Assembly (NCBI GenBank): GCA_002403375.1
Contig: DHHQ01000001.1
Location: 13,465-77,464, forward strand
Origin: Thiobacillus denitrificans
Lineage (GTDB): Bacteria > Pseudomonadota > Gammaproteobacteria > Burkholderiales > Thiobacillaceae
Direction of reading: 5' to 3'
DNA: 64,000 nucleotides
This document shows positions 11,028-20,196 of this stretch, in pieces (the stretch's first letter is position 1; each line of letters starts with the position of its first letter). A program made the position numbers and the translations under genes. The notes beneath the pieces were generated by a model, which saw nothing but the letters and a program-made list of their open reading frames with translations, ran no database searches and was not told the origin of the DNA.

Positions 11028-11312
11028 CTACCACGCCAGCCGGATCCCGCTGCGGGTGTTGTCGACGACGGTCGTGCTGACGCGGCGCTCGGCGGACTGC
11101 GGGATCAGGCGCTGGAAATCGACGACGTCGAGCGGGGTGCCGACCGGAAACGAAATGACGCCGTGCCTGAGCAGCAGGGCCCGTTCGTCGACCGCCTCCA
11201 CGCGGTACAGGCCGATGCTCTGGCCGCGGTACCAGACGTTGACGATGGGCAACCCTGCCAACGTCGATGGCACGTCGCCGGTCTGGATCGATCTCGCTGT
11301 GGTCTCCTGCAT
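11028..11312 (-). CDS. Small PilZ-like domain protein
   Basis: 94 residues from an ATG at 11312 with an AAGGAGG ribosome site. The body is a compact beta-rich domain ending in VVDNTRSGIRLAW, which resembles the (D/N)xSxxG motif of PilZ domains with Thr for Ser. The upstream Arg-rich motif of c-di-GMP-binding PilZ domains is only partly present (SAERRVST), so ligand binding is uncertain. It sits between two sensor/regulator genes, not far from a GGDEF protein. Confidence 0.5.
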   Translation of the reverse strand: MQETTARSIQTGDVPSTLAGLPIVNVWYRGQSIGLYRVEAVDERALLLRHGVISFPVGTPLDVVDFQRLIPQSAERRVSTTVVDNTRSGIRLAW

Positions 11313-11415
11313 GTCGTCATCCTCCTTTTCCTGGCGCCGCCGGGGCGCGCCGTCCATGGGAAGGGAAGCCTACCGCGCGCCGATGACGGGCAACATGCCG
11401 ACCTTCTTTAGCCGC

Positions 11416-11433
11416 CCTAAAGATTCCTTTAGG
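11416..11433. promoter_or_regulatory. Inverted repeat CCTAAAG-N4-CTTTAGG
   Basis: A perfect 7-bp inverted repeat with a 4-nt spacer, directly downstream of the FixJ-type regulator stop and upstream of the PilZ-like gene. The 11-mer CCTAAAGATTC inside it recurs at 17168-17178, between the divergent hybrid kinase and small SAP-like gene. It could be a regulator binding site or a weak terminator; no T-tract follows on the minus strand. Confidence 0.4.
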
Positions 11434-11450
11434 CGGGCGCCCGCCGTCGA

Positions 11451-12074
11451 TCAGGGATGGGCCGGCTGGTGGGCGACCGCCCACAGGCGCAGCAGCTCGG
11501 CCAGCGTCCGCACGCCGACCTTGCGCATGATGTTGAAGCGGTGGACGTCCACGGTGCGGTCCTGGATGTCGAGCTCTGCCGCGATCTTCTTGGTGTGATA
11601 GCCCGCCGCGATCAGTTCCATCACCGCGCGCTCGCGCGGCGTCAGCGCGTCGAAGCGCGCCGCGGCTTCGTCGAGCGCCTGCCGGGTGCTCCAGTGCTGG
11701 TGGTCCTCGCGCAGGCAGACCTGCACGCGGTCGAGCAGGTCCTGTTCGTTGAACGGCTTCTCGACGAAGTCCGACGCGCCGGCCTTGAGCGCGCGCACGG
11801 CCATGGGGACGTCGCCGTGGCCGGTGATGATGATGACCTGCAGCGCGACGCCCTGCGCCTGCAGCGAACGCTGCAGCTCGAGCCCGCTCATGCCGGGCAT
11901 GCGCACATCGAGCAGCAGGCACCCGCGCATGCGGGCATCGGCCACGGCGAGGAAGTCCTCGGCCGAGGCGAAGCACTGGTGGGGCAGCGAAACCGAATCG
12001 AGCAGCGCGGACAGCGCACCGCGAACCGCATCGTCGTCGTCGACGACATAGACGGCGGGCGGGTGCGGCGGCAT
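11451..12074 (-). CDS. FixJ/TtrR-type two-component response regulator
   Basis: 207 residues. The N-terminal receiver has the acidic triad DDDD at about residues 11-14, the phospho-acceptor Asp in LLLDVRMPG (about 56), Thr in IITGHGD and Lys in FVEKPF. The C-terminal LuxR-type helix-turn-helix (about 142-200) begins LTPRERAVMELIAAG and contains a recognition helix of the FixJ type. The start overlaps the stop of the upstream PAS kinase by 1 nt (TGATG), so the two are a cognate pair. Confidence 0.92.
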   Translation of the reverse strand: MPPHPPAVYVVDDDDAVRGALSALLDSVSLPHQCFASAEDFLAVADARMRGCLLLDVRMPGMSGLELQRSLQAQGVALQVIIITGHGDVPMAVRALKAGASDFVEKPFNEQDLLDRVQVCLREDHQHWSTRQALDEAAARFDALTPRERAVMELIAAGYHTKKIAAELDIQDRTVDVHRFNIMRKVGVRTLAELLRLWAVAHQPAHP

Positions 12075-14272
12075 CAGTCGGCCTCCCGCGCCAGGCTGAA
12101 GGTGAACGCTGCGCCGCCCTCGGGCCGCGCAGCGTAGCGCAGGCTGCCGCCGTGCGCCTCGACGATGGAACGACTGATGGCCAGACCCATGCCCAAGCCC
12201 CCCTGTCTTCCGGTCACGAACGAGTCGAAGATCTGATCGCCGAGCGCAGGATCCACGCCAGGCCCGGTGTCGATGACTTCAACATAGACCAGTTGCGCGT
12301 CGGCACGCGTCCGCAGCGTGACGCGCCGCTCGCCCGTGCCGGCGAGCACCGCCTCCATCGCGTTGCGCACGAGGTTGAAGAGCACCTGCTCGAGCAGCAC
12401 CCGCTCGCCCTGCACCACGGGCAGCGCCGGGGCGAGGTCGAGCGCCACCGCGACACCCTGCGCGCGTGCGTCGTGGTCGACCAGATCGGCGGTCTCGCGG
12501 GCGATCTGGTTCAAGTCCACCGGGCCGAGCTGCGGCTCGCCCTTCTGCACGAAGCGGCGCACCCGCTTGACGATCTCGCTGGCCCGCTTCGCCTGCGCGT
12601 TGATCGCCTCGAGCCAGCTTTCCAGCTTGCCGGCGTCGCAGCCGCCCTGCAGGCCGCGCAGGCCCGCTGCGCTGTACATCGAGATCGCCGCCAGCGGCTG
12701 GTTGATCTCGTGGGCGATCTCGGTCGCCATCTCGCCCATGCTGGCGAGGCGGGAAACGTGGGCCATCTCGTGCAGGTGCTGGCGCTCGCGGCGCTGCGAG
12801 GCGCGGATCTCGCTGACGTCGTTGACCATCACGTAGAAGCCGCGCACCTCGCCCTTGGGCGAGGCGTCCGGCAGGTAGGCCACGGTGACGTCGCGCGGGC
12901 CCGCCCCGGCGTACGGCAGCTGGCGCTCGAAGCTCACCGCCTCGCCGGCGAGCGCCCGCTCGATATAGGGGCGCGCCGTCTCGTAGGCGGCGTCGCCGAG
13001 CAGTTCGCGCATCGACTTGCCGTAGATCTGCCGGGGACTGAGGCCGAAGAAGCGCTCGTAGGCCATGTTGTTGAAGCGGTAGCGCTGGTCGGCGTCGACA
13101 TAGGCGACCAGCACCGGCACGTTGTCGACCACCTTTTCCATCACCTGGGCGAGCGCCTTGTTGCGGCTGACGACGAACGCCAGCGCGCCGGCAACCAGAA
13201 AAGCGAACAGCACCAGCACGCCGTAAACCGTCCATAGATTCTCTAGCAAGGCGCGATTGGCGTCCCGCACCGCCGATTGCGAAAGCTGAACCGCGACCGT
13301 CCAGTAATAGCGCTCCGCATCGACCGCCCTGGCAAAGCCGACTTCGACCGGGGTGCCCTTCTCGCCGAGCAGGGGATGGACCCGCTCGAACCGGATCCAC
13401 GACGCATCCGTTTGGTGGGCGCCGGTTCGTTCGCTTTGCATCTGCTGCCACAGCCGCGGAAACCGATCGCCAACGCCCCGCTGCGACCGCTCCGGGTCCA
13501 TGCCCGCCGATTCGGCTTCCGGGACGGCGCCCATCAGCCAGTCTCCCTGCGCGTTGAGCAGCCAGATCCTGCCCGCCCGTCCTTCCAGCGCCGCCAGCTT
13601 GTCGCGCAGGCGCTGCCCCAGGTAGTCGAACACCACCATGCCGCGGATCAGGCCCTGCTCGTCAGCCACCGGAGTGGCGAAGCGCACGACCGGCTTGGGC
13701 GGCCGACCCATGGCGCCCGCCTCGAGATCCAGATCGAGCGGCGAAACGTAAATCTGCCCGGGCGACAGCCACAGGGTTTCCTCGAAATACGGGCGGTCGT
13801 GCCGGTCCCGAAGATCGGCGTCAGCGACAACGGCGGGCCGGCCATCATTGAAGTCGACGCGCACCACCTCCATGCCGTCCAGTCCGATGAAGCGAACCCG
13901 GTCGTAAAGGCGCTTCTGCGTAATGAGCGCGAGGTACTCCGTGGCGAGATCGAGACGGCTGCTGCGGCTGTCCTGTCTCAGGTGGTTCCTGATCTCGTTG
14001 TGCTGCGACAGATAGCGCAGGTCGGACAGGACGGCGCCCATTTCCTGATGGATGGCGCCCGCTGCGAGCTTGATGATCCGCTCCTGCTCGGCCTGCATCA
14101 GCCCCAGGTTGTTGTCGGTTTCGGCGCGGTGATAGAACACGAACGGGACGGCGAGCAGCACGGAAAACGCGAGTCCGAGCAGCGCCGTGTGCAGGAGGAT
14201 CCGGCGCACATTGACCTGCACCACCCGATGGATGGTGTGGGCCTGGGCCAGCCACGGTCCGGGGAGCTTCAC
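12074..14272 (-). CDS. Membrane sensor histidine kinase (Cache-like periplasmic domain, PAS, HisKA, HATPase)
   Basis: 732 residues from a GTG at 14272, chosen because the frame further upstream overlaps the preceding gene. Transmembrane segments lie near residues 20-42 and 325-350; between them is a periplasmic double-Cache-like sensor. A PAS domain follows (about 365-480), then HisKA with EIAHEINQPLAAI (phospho-acceptor His near 510) and an HATPase with NLVRNAMEA, DTGPGV and GGLGMGLAI. This is the FixL/TtrS/DctB type of kinase. It should phosphorylate the overlapping FixJ-type regulator. The ligand cannot be read from the sequence. Confidence 0.9.
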   Translation of the reverse strand: MKLPGPWLAQAHTIHRVVQVNVRRILLHTALLGLAFSVLLAVPFVFYHRAETDNNLGLMQAEQERIIKLAAGAIHQEMGAVLSDLRYLSQHNEIRNHLRQDSRSSRLDLATEYLALITQKRLYDRVRFIGLDGMEVVRVDFNDGRPAVVADADLRDRHDRPYFEETLWLSPGQIYVSPLDLDLEAGAMGRPPKPVVRFATPVADEQGLIRGMVVFDYLGQRLRDKLAALEGRAGRIWLLNAQGDWLMGAVPEAESAGMDPERSQRGVGDRFPRLWQQMQSERTGAHQTDASWIRFERVHPLLGEKGTPVEVGFARAVDAERYYWTVAVQLSQSAVRDANRALLENLWTVYGVLVLFAFLVAGALAFVVSRNKALAQVMEKVVDNVPVLVAYVDADQRYRFNNMAYERFFGLSPRQIYGKSMRELLGDAAYETARPYIERALAGEAVSFERQLPYAGAGPRDVTVAYLPDASPKGEVRGFYVMVNDVSEIRASQRRERQHLHEMAHVSRLASMGEMATEIAHEINQPLAAISMYSAAGLRGLQGGCDAGKLESWLEAINAQAKRASEIVKRVRRFVQKGEPQLGPVDLNQIARETADLVDHDARAQGVAVALDLAPALPVVQGERVLLEQVLFNLVRNAMEAVLAGTGERRVTLRTRADAQLVYVEVIDTGPGVDPALGDQIFDSFVTGRQGGLGMGLAISRSIVEAHGGSLRYAARPEGGAAFTFSLAREAD

Positions 14273-14300
14273 GATGGCGGGTTCCCCGCGGCCGCAGGCG

Positions 14301-17078
14301 TCATGCCGGCCTGTCCGCCTCGCCGCCGATCTCTGCCAGCAGTTCGCACAGGGCCTCGGGAACCACCGGCTTGACCAGATGCTGGTCGAAGCCGGCCTCA
14401 CGGGAGCGGGCGCGTGCTTCCTCGTGGCCATAGCCGGTCACCGCCACCAGGCAGAGTTTTTCATCCGCGGCCTGCTGCGCCCGCAGTTTCCGGGCCACCT
14501 GGTAACCGTCCATGCCCTGCAGCCCGATGTCGAGCAGCACCACCCGGGGGCGAAAGTCGCGCGCGAGCGCCAGCGCCGCCTCGCCGCTGGCCGCCGCCCT
14601 GACCTCGTGGCCCTCGACCTGCAGCAGCATGCTCATGCTGTCGGCCACGGCCGCGTCGTCGTCGACCACCAGCACCCGGCAGCGCGCCGCGGCGGGGCCG
14701 GCATCCGGCGCCACGGGATCCTCTGTCGGTGCGTCGGACAGGCGCGGCAGGCAGATCGTGAAGGTCGAACCCAGTCCCGCCCCCGCGCTGAATGCCTCCA
14801 TCACGCCGCCGTGCATCTCCACCAGCCGCTTCACCAGGGTCAGGCCGATCCCCAGTCCGCCCTGGCTGCGATCGAGCGTACGCTCGCCCTGCTGGAAAAG
14901 ATCGAAGACCCGCGGCAGCAGTTCGGCCGGTATGCCGATCCCGTTGTCGTGCACCAGCATCTCGACGACCGGTCCGGCGACCCCGGCCTCGACCAGGATG
15001 CGTCCGCCCTCCGGCGTGTACTTGGCGGCGTTGTCCAGCAGGTTGAGCAGCACCTGGGCGAGCCGCACCGGGTCGCCCTGCAGGTGGACCGGCTGTTCGG
15101 GAATCCGCACGTCGAGCCGATGCCCCATCGCGTCGATCAGCGGGCGGGCCGTCTCCACGGCCTGATTGACCACGTCCGCCAGTTCGACCGGCTCCGTCTT
15201 CAGCGCGACCTTGCCGCGCACGATGCGCGAGACGTCCAGCAGGTCGTCCACCAGGCGGGCCAGATGGTTCACCTGCCCCTCGATGGTCTGCTGCGCCCAC
15301 TGCACCCGCGGCTCCTGGATGCCCAGCCGGGCCAGCACATGCGCGGCATTGCGGATCGGCGTCAGCGGGTTGCGCAACTCGTGGGCGAGCATGGCGAGGA
15401 ACTCGTCCTTGCGTCGGTCGGCCTCGATCAGGGCCTGTTCGGCCTGCTTGAGGCCGGTGATGTCCTGGACCGTGCCGAACCCGCCCAGCACCCTGCCCTG
15501 CCCGTCGCACTCCAGCTCGGCCCGCTCGCGCACCCACTTCACCGCGCCGTCGACGACCAGCCTGTGCTCGATGTCGTAGGGCGCGCCGCGCTGGGCAGCC
15601 CGCCACATGCGGTCGACGTAGGCCCGGTCGTCCGGGTGCACGGTGGCAAGAAAGGTCTCGTAAGTCAGCGGCGTGCCGGCGGCGATGCCGTGGATGCGGT
15701 AGCTCTCGTCGGACCAGTGCAGCGCGTTGCGCTGGAGGTGGAGCCGCCAGCTGCCGATCTGGCCCACCGACTGGGCGCGATTGAGGTCTGCCCGGCTGTC
15801 GCGCAGCGCCTGCTCGATCCGCTTGCGCTCGGTGATGTCGCTTTCCGACCCGGCCATGCGGATGACGTTGCCATCAGCGTCGCGCCGGGCGATGCCGCGG
15901 TCGGAAATCCATTTCAACGTCCCGTCCTTGCAGCGGATGCGGTATTCCTCGGAGAAGACGGCGGTCTTCCCGAGCAGGTGGTCCTGGACCGCAGCGAAGA
16001 CCCGCGCGGCATCTTCGGGGTGGATGCCGGCGCTCCATTCCTCCTCGCTGTCGCCGATCTCGTCATCGGCGAAGCCCCGCAGGGCCTTCCATTGCGAGGA
16101 AAAGTGAACGCGCCGCCCCGGCACATCCCAGTCCCAGATGGCGCTTTGCGCGCCGGCCAGCACCAGCTCGTAACGCTCGGTCCGCTCGTGCAGGGCCCGC
16201 TCGATACGCTTGCGCTCGGTGATGTCGCGCACCGCCGTCAGCCGGCGCCCGCTGGGCGATCCGGCCGGGGTCGTCTTGCCATGGGCCTCGACGATGATGC
16301 GCTCCCCGTCCTTGCGCAGCATGGCGTGCTCGACGATGCTCTCGGCACCCTGGCGGATGTTGTGGACCACCCGCTCGCGGTCCTCGGGGGCGACCAGGTC
16401 CTCGATCAGGCGGCCCGCGAGTTCGGGGAGCCGATAGCCGAGCATGCGCGCGAACTGGTCGTTGCAGTCGAGGATGCGGCCGCGCTCGCTGACCACGATG
16501 CCCTCGAAGGTGGTCGCGGCGAACAGCGCGAGCCGTTCCTCGCTCTCGCGCAGCGCCTGCTCGTCGAGCACGCGCCTGCTGATGTCGCGCAGGATGACGG
16601 TGAAGCGCCGGCTTCCCGCCATCTCGACCTGCGAGATCGAGGCCTCCACCTGGAAAATGTCGCCATTGGCGCGCCGGCCGCGCACGCAGCCGGGACCCAC
16701 CAGCTGGCGGCTGGTGACCCCGGTGCGGGCGAAGCTGCGCATCTGTTCCGCATGGCGGTGGCGCGCATCCTCGGGCAGCAAGGTCTCGATGGACTGGCCC
16801 AGGGCCTCGGCGGCCGACAGCCCGAACATCCGCTCGGCGGCCGGGTTGAACTGCACGATGCGATGACGCTCGTCGACGCTGATGATCGCGTCCATCGCCG
16901 ATTCGATCAGGCCCACCAGAAGCTGCTCGCTCTTGCGCGATTCGACCAGCGCCTGCTGCAGCCGCGCCACTTCCTGCTGCAGCGCTTCGACGCCGGGAGA
17001 AGGCGCGGAGCGGCCAGCAAGCGCCGGCTCCGCGTCGCCGCGGGGCGGCTGATTTTCGCCTGGCTGACTGCTTTCCAT
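14301..17078 (-). CDS. Multi-PAS hybrid histidine kinase with C-terminal receiver
   Basis: 925 residues from the ATG at 17078. An N-terminal coiled coil (about 30-60) precedes four PAS/PAC modules (about 55-165, 175-290, 300-420 and 430-545), each closed by a typical DITERK-like segment. HisKA shows AHELRNPLTPI, the HATPase has NLLDNAAKYT, DNGIGIP and GGLGIGLTL, and a receiver domain carries VVLLDIGLQGMDG and a conserved Lys (VKPV). No membrane segment: a cytoplasmic sensor. The ribosome site is a run of nine G directly before the ATG, see findings. A second frame start at 17123 is possible. Confidence 0.9.
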   Translation of the reverse strand: MESSQPGENQPPRGDAEPALAGRSAPSPGVEALQQEVARLQQALVESRKSEQLLVGLIESAMDAIISVDERHRIVQFNPAAERMFGLSAAEALGQSIETLLPEDARHRHAEQMRSFARTGVTSRQLVGPGCVRGRRANGDIFQVEASISQVEMAGSRRFTVILRDISRRVLDEQALRESEERLALFAATTFEGIVVSERGRILDCNDQFARMLGYRLPELAGRLIEDLVAPEDRERVVHNIRQGAESIVEHAMLRKDGERIIVEAHGKTTPAGSPSGRRLTAVRDITERKRIERALHERTERYELVLAGAQSAIWDWDVPGRRVHFSSQWKALRGFADDEIGDSEEEWSAGIHPEDAARVFAAVQDHLLGKTAVFSEEYRIRCKDGTLKWISDRGIARRDADGNVIRMAGSESDITERKRIEQALRDSRADLNRAQSVGQIGSWRLHLQRNALHWSDESYRIHGIAAGTPLTYETFLATVHPDDRAYVDRMWRAAQRGAPYDIEHRLVVDGAVKWVRERAELECDGQGRVLGGFGTVQDITGLKQAEQALIEADRRKDEFLAMLAHELRNPLTPIRNAAHVLARLGIQEPRVQWAQQTIEGQVNHLARLVDDLLDVSRIVRGKVALKTEPVELADVVNQAVETARPLIDAMGHRLDVRIPEQPVHLQGDPVRLAQVLLNLLDNAAKYTPEGGRILVEAGVAGPVVEMLVHDNGIGIPAELLPRVFDLFQQGERTLDRSQGGLGIGLTLVKRLVEMHGGVMEAFSAGAGLGSTFTICLPRLSDAPTEDPVAPDAGPAAARCRVLVVDDDAAVADSMSMLLQVEGHEVRAAASGEAALALARDFRPRVVLLDIGLQGMDGYQVARKLRAQQAADEKLCLVAVTGYGHEEARARSREAGFDQHLVKPVVPEALCELLAEIGGEADRPA

Positions 17079-17269
17079 CCCCCCCCCTCCGTTTGCGTCG
17101 CTTACGCCGGGCCCATCCGGCACGCCGCCTGATTCTTCATAAGATTTTATGCGACTGAGAATAGCGACCTAAAGATTCTGCTAATTCACAGCTTCCAATT
17201 CTCTTTCCTAAGATGAAACCCCTGGTACTTAACTACCTTACACCATCGCCCTTTGCGTGGAGACCGTAT
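17079..17269. other. Divergent promoter region between hybrid kinase and SAP-like/GGDEF genes
   Basis: About 190 nt, clearly more AT-rich than its flanks. It should hold promoters for both directions. It contains a second copy of the 11-mer CCTAAAGATTC (17168-17178), shared with the inverted repeat at 11416. An upstream in-frame ATG at 17213 for the SAP-like gene has no ribosome site. Confidence 0.45.
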
Positions 17270-17476
17270 ATGACTGTTGAGCAATTGCAGCAACTCGCTT
17301 TCGATTTTGGACTCAAGGCGTCCGCCCCCTACACATCGAAAACACAGCTCATCAGGAATATCCAGCTACTCCGCGGCAAAGACCCCTGCTTTTCGTCCGA
17401 GAAACGCTACTTGTGCACGGAAGTCTGCGAATGGAGCACGGAATGCCGCAAGCTCAGGGCCCAGTGGGCGTGCTAG
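17270..17476 (+). CDS. Small SAP-like protein with C-terminal cysteine cluster
   Basis: 68 residues from the ATG at 17270, which has a GGAG ribosome site 9 nt upstream; an ATG at 17213 would give 87 residues but lacks one. The first 40 residues (MTVEQLQQLAFDFGLKAS...KTQLIRNIQ) resemble a SAP-type helix-extension-helix nucleic-acid-binding motif. The last 30 hold five Cys residues (PC, LC, VC, EC, AC) that could bind a metal. It lies immediately before the GGDEF gene, with no gap between its TAG and the GTG, so they are probably co-expressed. Confidence 0.65.
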   Translation: MTVEQLQQLAFDFGLKASAPYTSKTQLIRNIQLLRGKDPCFSSEKRYLCTEVCEWSTECRKLRAQWAC

Positions 17477-18526
17477 GTGCCACGGATGCGGATCAAGCTG
17501 GTTGAGCACAACCCGCTGCGGATGAAAGCCGAGGCCTACCTCGCGCGCACATCCCCGCATGGTGCGCCCCCCCACGCGGCGCTCCGCATGCTGCGGACAC
17601 CGGGAGCCCTCGCGGCCCATCCGCCAAAGCGCATCGACCTGCCCGACAGGCCGCGCATCCTCGCTGTCGCCAACGAATCCACCCCGCTCCTCGCCCGCCT
17701 GCTGGCGCAGGCCTGCCAGTTGCAGATCGTGCCGAGCGCCGCCCGGGTCCTGGACAGCGTGCGCGATCCCGACCAGCAGCCCGACCTGATCCTGCTCGAC
17801 GCCAGGGCACAGGCCGGCCTGGCGGTCTGCCGCCAGCTCAAGGCCGACGAGACGACCCGCTCCATCCAGGTCGTGGTGATCACCGACGGCGACGATCCTG
17901 CCGAAGAGGCACGTGCCTTGAAGCTCGGGGCGGACGAGTGCATCACCCGCCCCTTCCGCCTGGACGTCGTCGAGGCGCGCATCGAGAACCAGATCCGGCT
18001 CAAGCGCAAGCACGACCAGCTGGATCGCCACGCCAACCAGGACAGCCTCACCGGCGTCGCCAACCGGCGCTGTTTCGACCTGACACTGGACGCCGAATGG
18101 CGCCGCGCGCTGCGCGACGGACAGCCGCTCGCCCTGGTGATGGTCGATGTGGATTGCTTCAAGCAGTTCAACGACCTCTACGGCCACCGCGAAGGCGACC
18201 ACTGCCTGCGGCGGGTGGTCAAGGCCTTGTCCCAAGTGCTCACCCGGCCGGGCGATCTTCTGGCCCGTTATGGCGGCGAGGAATTCGCCGCCATCCTGCC
18301 CGCCACCGACCTGGAAGGCGCGTGCATGATCGGGGAACGCCTGCGCCAGGCCGTCATGGAACTGAACATCCCGCAGCGGCGCCCGGACGGCGCCGACCGT
18401 GTCTCCATCAGCGTCGGCTGCGCCGCCGCGCACCCCAGCGCAAACCTGGGCTGCTACAGCCTGCTGCAGACCGCCGACGACAAGCTCTACCAGGCCAAGC
18501 ATTCGGGCCGCAACTGCGTGCGCTGA
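17477..18526 (+). CDS. Diguanylate cyclase with degenerate receiver domain
   Basis: 349 residues from a GTG right behind the preceding stop (an ATG at 17486 is an alternative). Residues about 58-172 are receiver-like. Asp108 is kept (LILLDAR), but the acidic pair near the N-terminus is replaced (AVANES) and the conserved Lys is Arg158 (ITRPF), so normal phosphorylation is doubtful. Residues about 182-349 are a GGDEF domain with the active-site signature YGGEEF at 265-270 and an inhibitory I-site RPGD at 257-260. It should make c-di-GMP from GTP. Confidence 0.9.
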   Translation: MPRMRIKLVEHNPLRMKAEAYLARTSPHGAPPHAALRMLRTPGALAAHPPKRIDLPDRPRILAVANESTPLLARLLAQACQLQIVPSAARVLDSVRDPDQQPDLILLDARAQAGLAVCRQLKADETTRSIQVVVITDGDDPAEEARALKLGADECITRPFRLDVVEARIENQIRLKRKHDQLDRHANQDSLTGVANRRCFDLTLDAEWRRALRDGQPLALVMVDVDCFKQFNDLYGHREGDHCLRRVVKALSQVLTRPGDLLARYGGEEFAAILPATDLEGACMIGERLRQAVMELNIPQRRPDGADRVSISVGCAAAHPSANLGCYSLLQTADDKLYQAKHSGRNCVR

Positions 18527-18565
18527 CGGCCGGCCACCGGCCCGGCCGGACGAAATCGATCAACT

Positions 18566-20191
18566 TCAGGGAACCAGCCAGTCGCTGACCGGCACCGGCG
18601 TTGCTGCGCCCTGCGGGAAGCCGAGGATGTAGCCGCCGCGCGAGGCGAAGCGCTGGCCCGGCCCGAGGCTCAGGCGCGGATAGATCGAGGGCGACAGCGA
18701 GGTCTCGGCCATCTGCTCGATGCGCTCGATGAAATAGTCGCGCGAGAAATATTCCCCGATGTGCGAGATCGCATCCCCGGTGACGGTGGCGGCGAAGTAG
18801 GCGTTGGCCTGGGTGCGCGGGTCCCCCGGCGCGACCTGCCGGGCGCGCAGCCAGACGTTCATGCGCGCCAGTTGCCGCTCGGTCTGCCCGGGTGGCGCGA
18901 ACGGATGGACCATGCGCACGTGCTCCCGCCAGCCGTCGGGCAGGCCGGCATGCGGCCCCGCCGACAGGCTGGCCGACAGATAGACCGCCTGCAGCCCGGC
19001 GGGCGGCGCGCCGGTCGCCGCCAGCCCCTGCACGTCGGCGGGATCGAGCCAGGCCACCAGCGTGGCGGGCCGCGCCTCGCGCAGCATCCCGGCCCAGACC
19101 GCGGCAGGTACCGCGCCGGCGCCGCTCACCGGGTAGTCGACAAGCGCGACGCCCCGTCGCCCGAGGGCCTCGCGCAGCGCCTGCGCGGGCACGCGTCCGG
19201 TCGCGTCGTCGCGAAACACCTGCACGATCCGCTCGGCACCGGTATCCGCAAGCTGGCGCGCGAGCACGTCCGCCTCGAGCGCGAGCCCGCGCGAGAAGTA
19301 AAGCGAGTGATAGCCCGCGCCCTCGACCACCGGGTAGTCGACGTCGGGGAACACGCAGGGAACCGCGTTGCCTTCGCAGAACGCGTGCACCGGCTGCCAG
19401 CTGCCGCGGCCGAGGCCGCCGATCACGGCGAACACCGGCTGTTGCCGGTAGGCCGCGTCGAGCTGGGCGCGCCAGGTTTCCGGCGCGCCCGTCAGCTCCC
19501 AGACGTGCAGCACCCAGGTGCGGTAGGCGAGATACATCTGCTCGCTGCGGGCGTCGCGGCGGCGCGTCTCCTTGCGGGTACCGCCGTTCTTGTCGCGGAA
19601 GAACGCCTGCAGCACGTCGAGCAGGGCGCGGCGCCTGTCCGGATCGACGCCCGGCGCGATGACGGTGGCGAAATGGATCTCGTGGTCGCTCACCCCCGGC
19701 GCCGCGGCCGTCGACAGCCCGTCGAGGTAGGCCTTCAGCGCGTCGATCTCGTGATCGTCCAGCGCGTAGCGCGGCATCAGCGCGTCGAGCGCGCGCCCGG
19801 TCGGGTCGACGCCTTCGCGCAGGGCCCGTGCCAGGCTGGCCCGGTCGTAGGCCGGGCGCAACGGGGCGCCGCCGCCGGCCACCGCGCGGCGGCGCACGAA
19901 CGCGGTGTGAGACGGGGAAAACAGCAGGCTGCCGGCGATCGGGCGGATGGGGTTCTGCCCCTCGCTGCCGCCGAGGCCGCTGCGCCGGTGGCAGTTGACG
20001 CAGGCCGCGGCGGTGCCGCTCAGCGCCACGCCTTTCTGCACGGTCGCGCGCACCGGCTCGCCGGAGGCGAGGCGGCCGTCGAGGTAGATCGACGCGCCGG
20101 CAGCGCCGTCGGCCGCCAGCGTACCCGAGGCGGCCAGCAGGGCGAGGCCAGCCAGGACGCGGCGCACGGCTCGCAACGGGGCGCGTCGCAC
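18566..20191 (-). CDS. Periplasmic protein: cytochrome c domain fused to ABC-type substrate-binding (LivK-like) domain
   Basis: About 541 residues from a GTG at 20191, 5 nt after the SCO1 stop; a GTG at 20167 is also possible. A signal peptide precedes a monohaem cytochrome c domain with CVNCH (about residues 63-67) and a likely axial Met in LMPRYAL, then a long periplasmic-binding-protein fold of the type I receptor family (about 185-520). Last gene of the copper cluster. The fusion suggests haem-linked sensing or electron transfer tied to a small ligand; the ligand is unknown. Confidence 0.8.
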   Translation of the reverse strand: MRRAPLRAVRRVLAGLALLAASGTLAADGAAGASIYLDGRLASGEPVRATVQKGVALSGTAAACVNCHRRSGLGGSEGQNPIRPIAGSLLFSPSHTAFVRRRAVAGGGAPLRPAYDRASLARALREGVDPTGRALDALMPRYALDDHEIDALKAYLDGLSTAAAPGVSDHEIHFATVIAPGVDPDRRRALLDVLQAFFRDKNGGTRKETRRRDARSEQMYLAYRTWVLHVWELTGAPETWRAQLDAAYRQQPVFAVIGGLGRGSWQPVHAFCEGNAVPCVFPDVDYPVVEGAGYHSLYFSRGLALEADVLARQLADTGAERIVQVFRDDATGRVPAQALREALGRRGVALVDYPVSGAGAVPAAVWAGMLREARPATLVAWLDPADVQGLAATGAPPAGLQAVYLSASLSAGPHAGLPDGWREHVRMVHPFAPPGQTERQLARMNVWLRARQVAPGDPRTQANAYFAATVTGDAISHIGEYFSRDYFIERIEQMAETSLSPSIYPRLSLGPGQRFASRGGYILGFPQGAATPVPVSDWLVP

Positions 20192-20196
20192 GGCGG

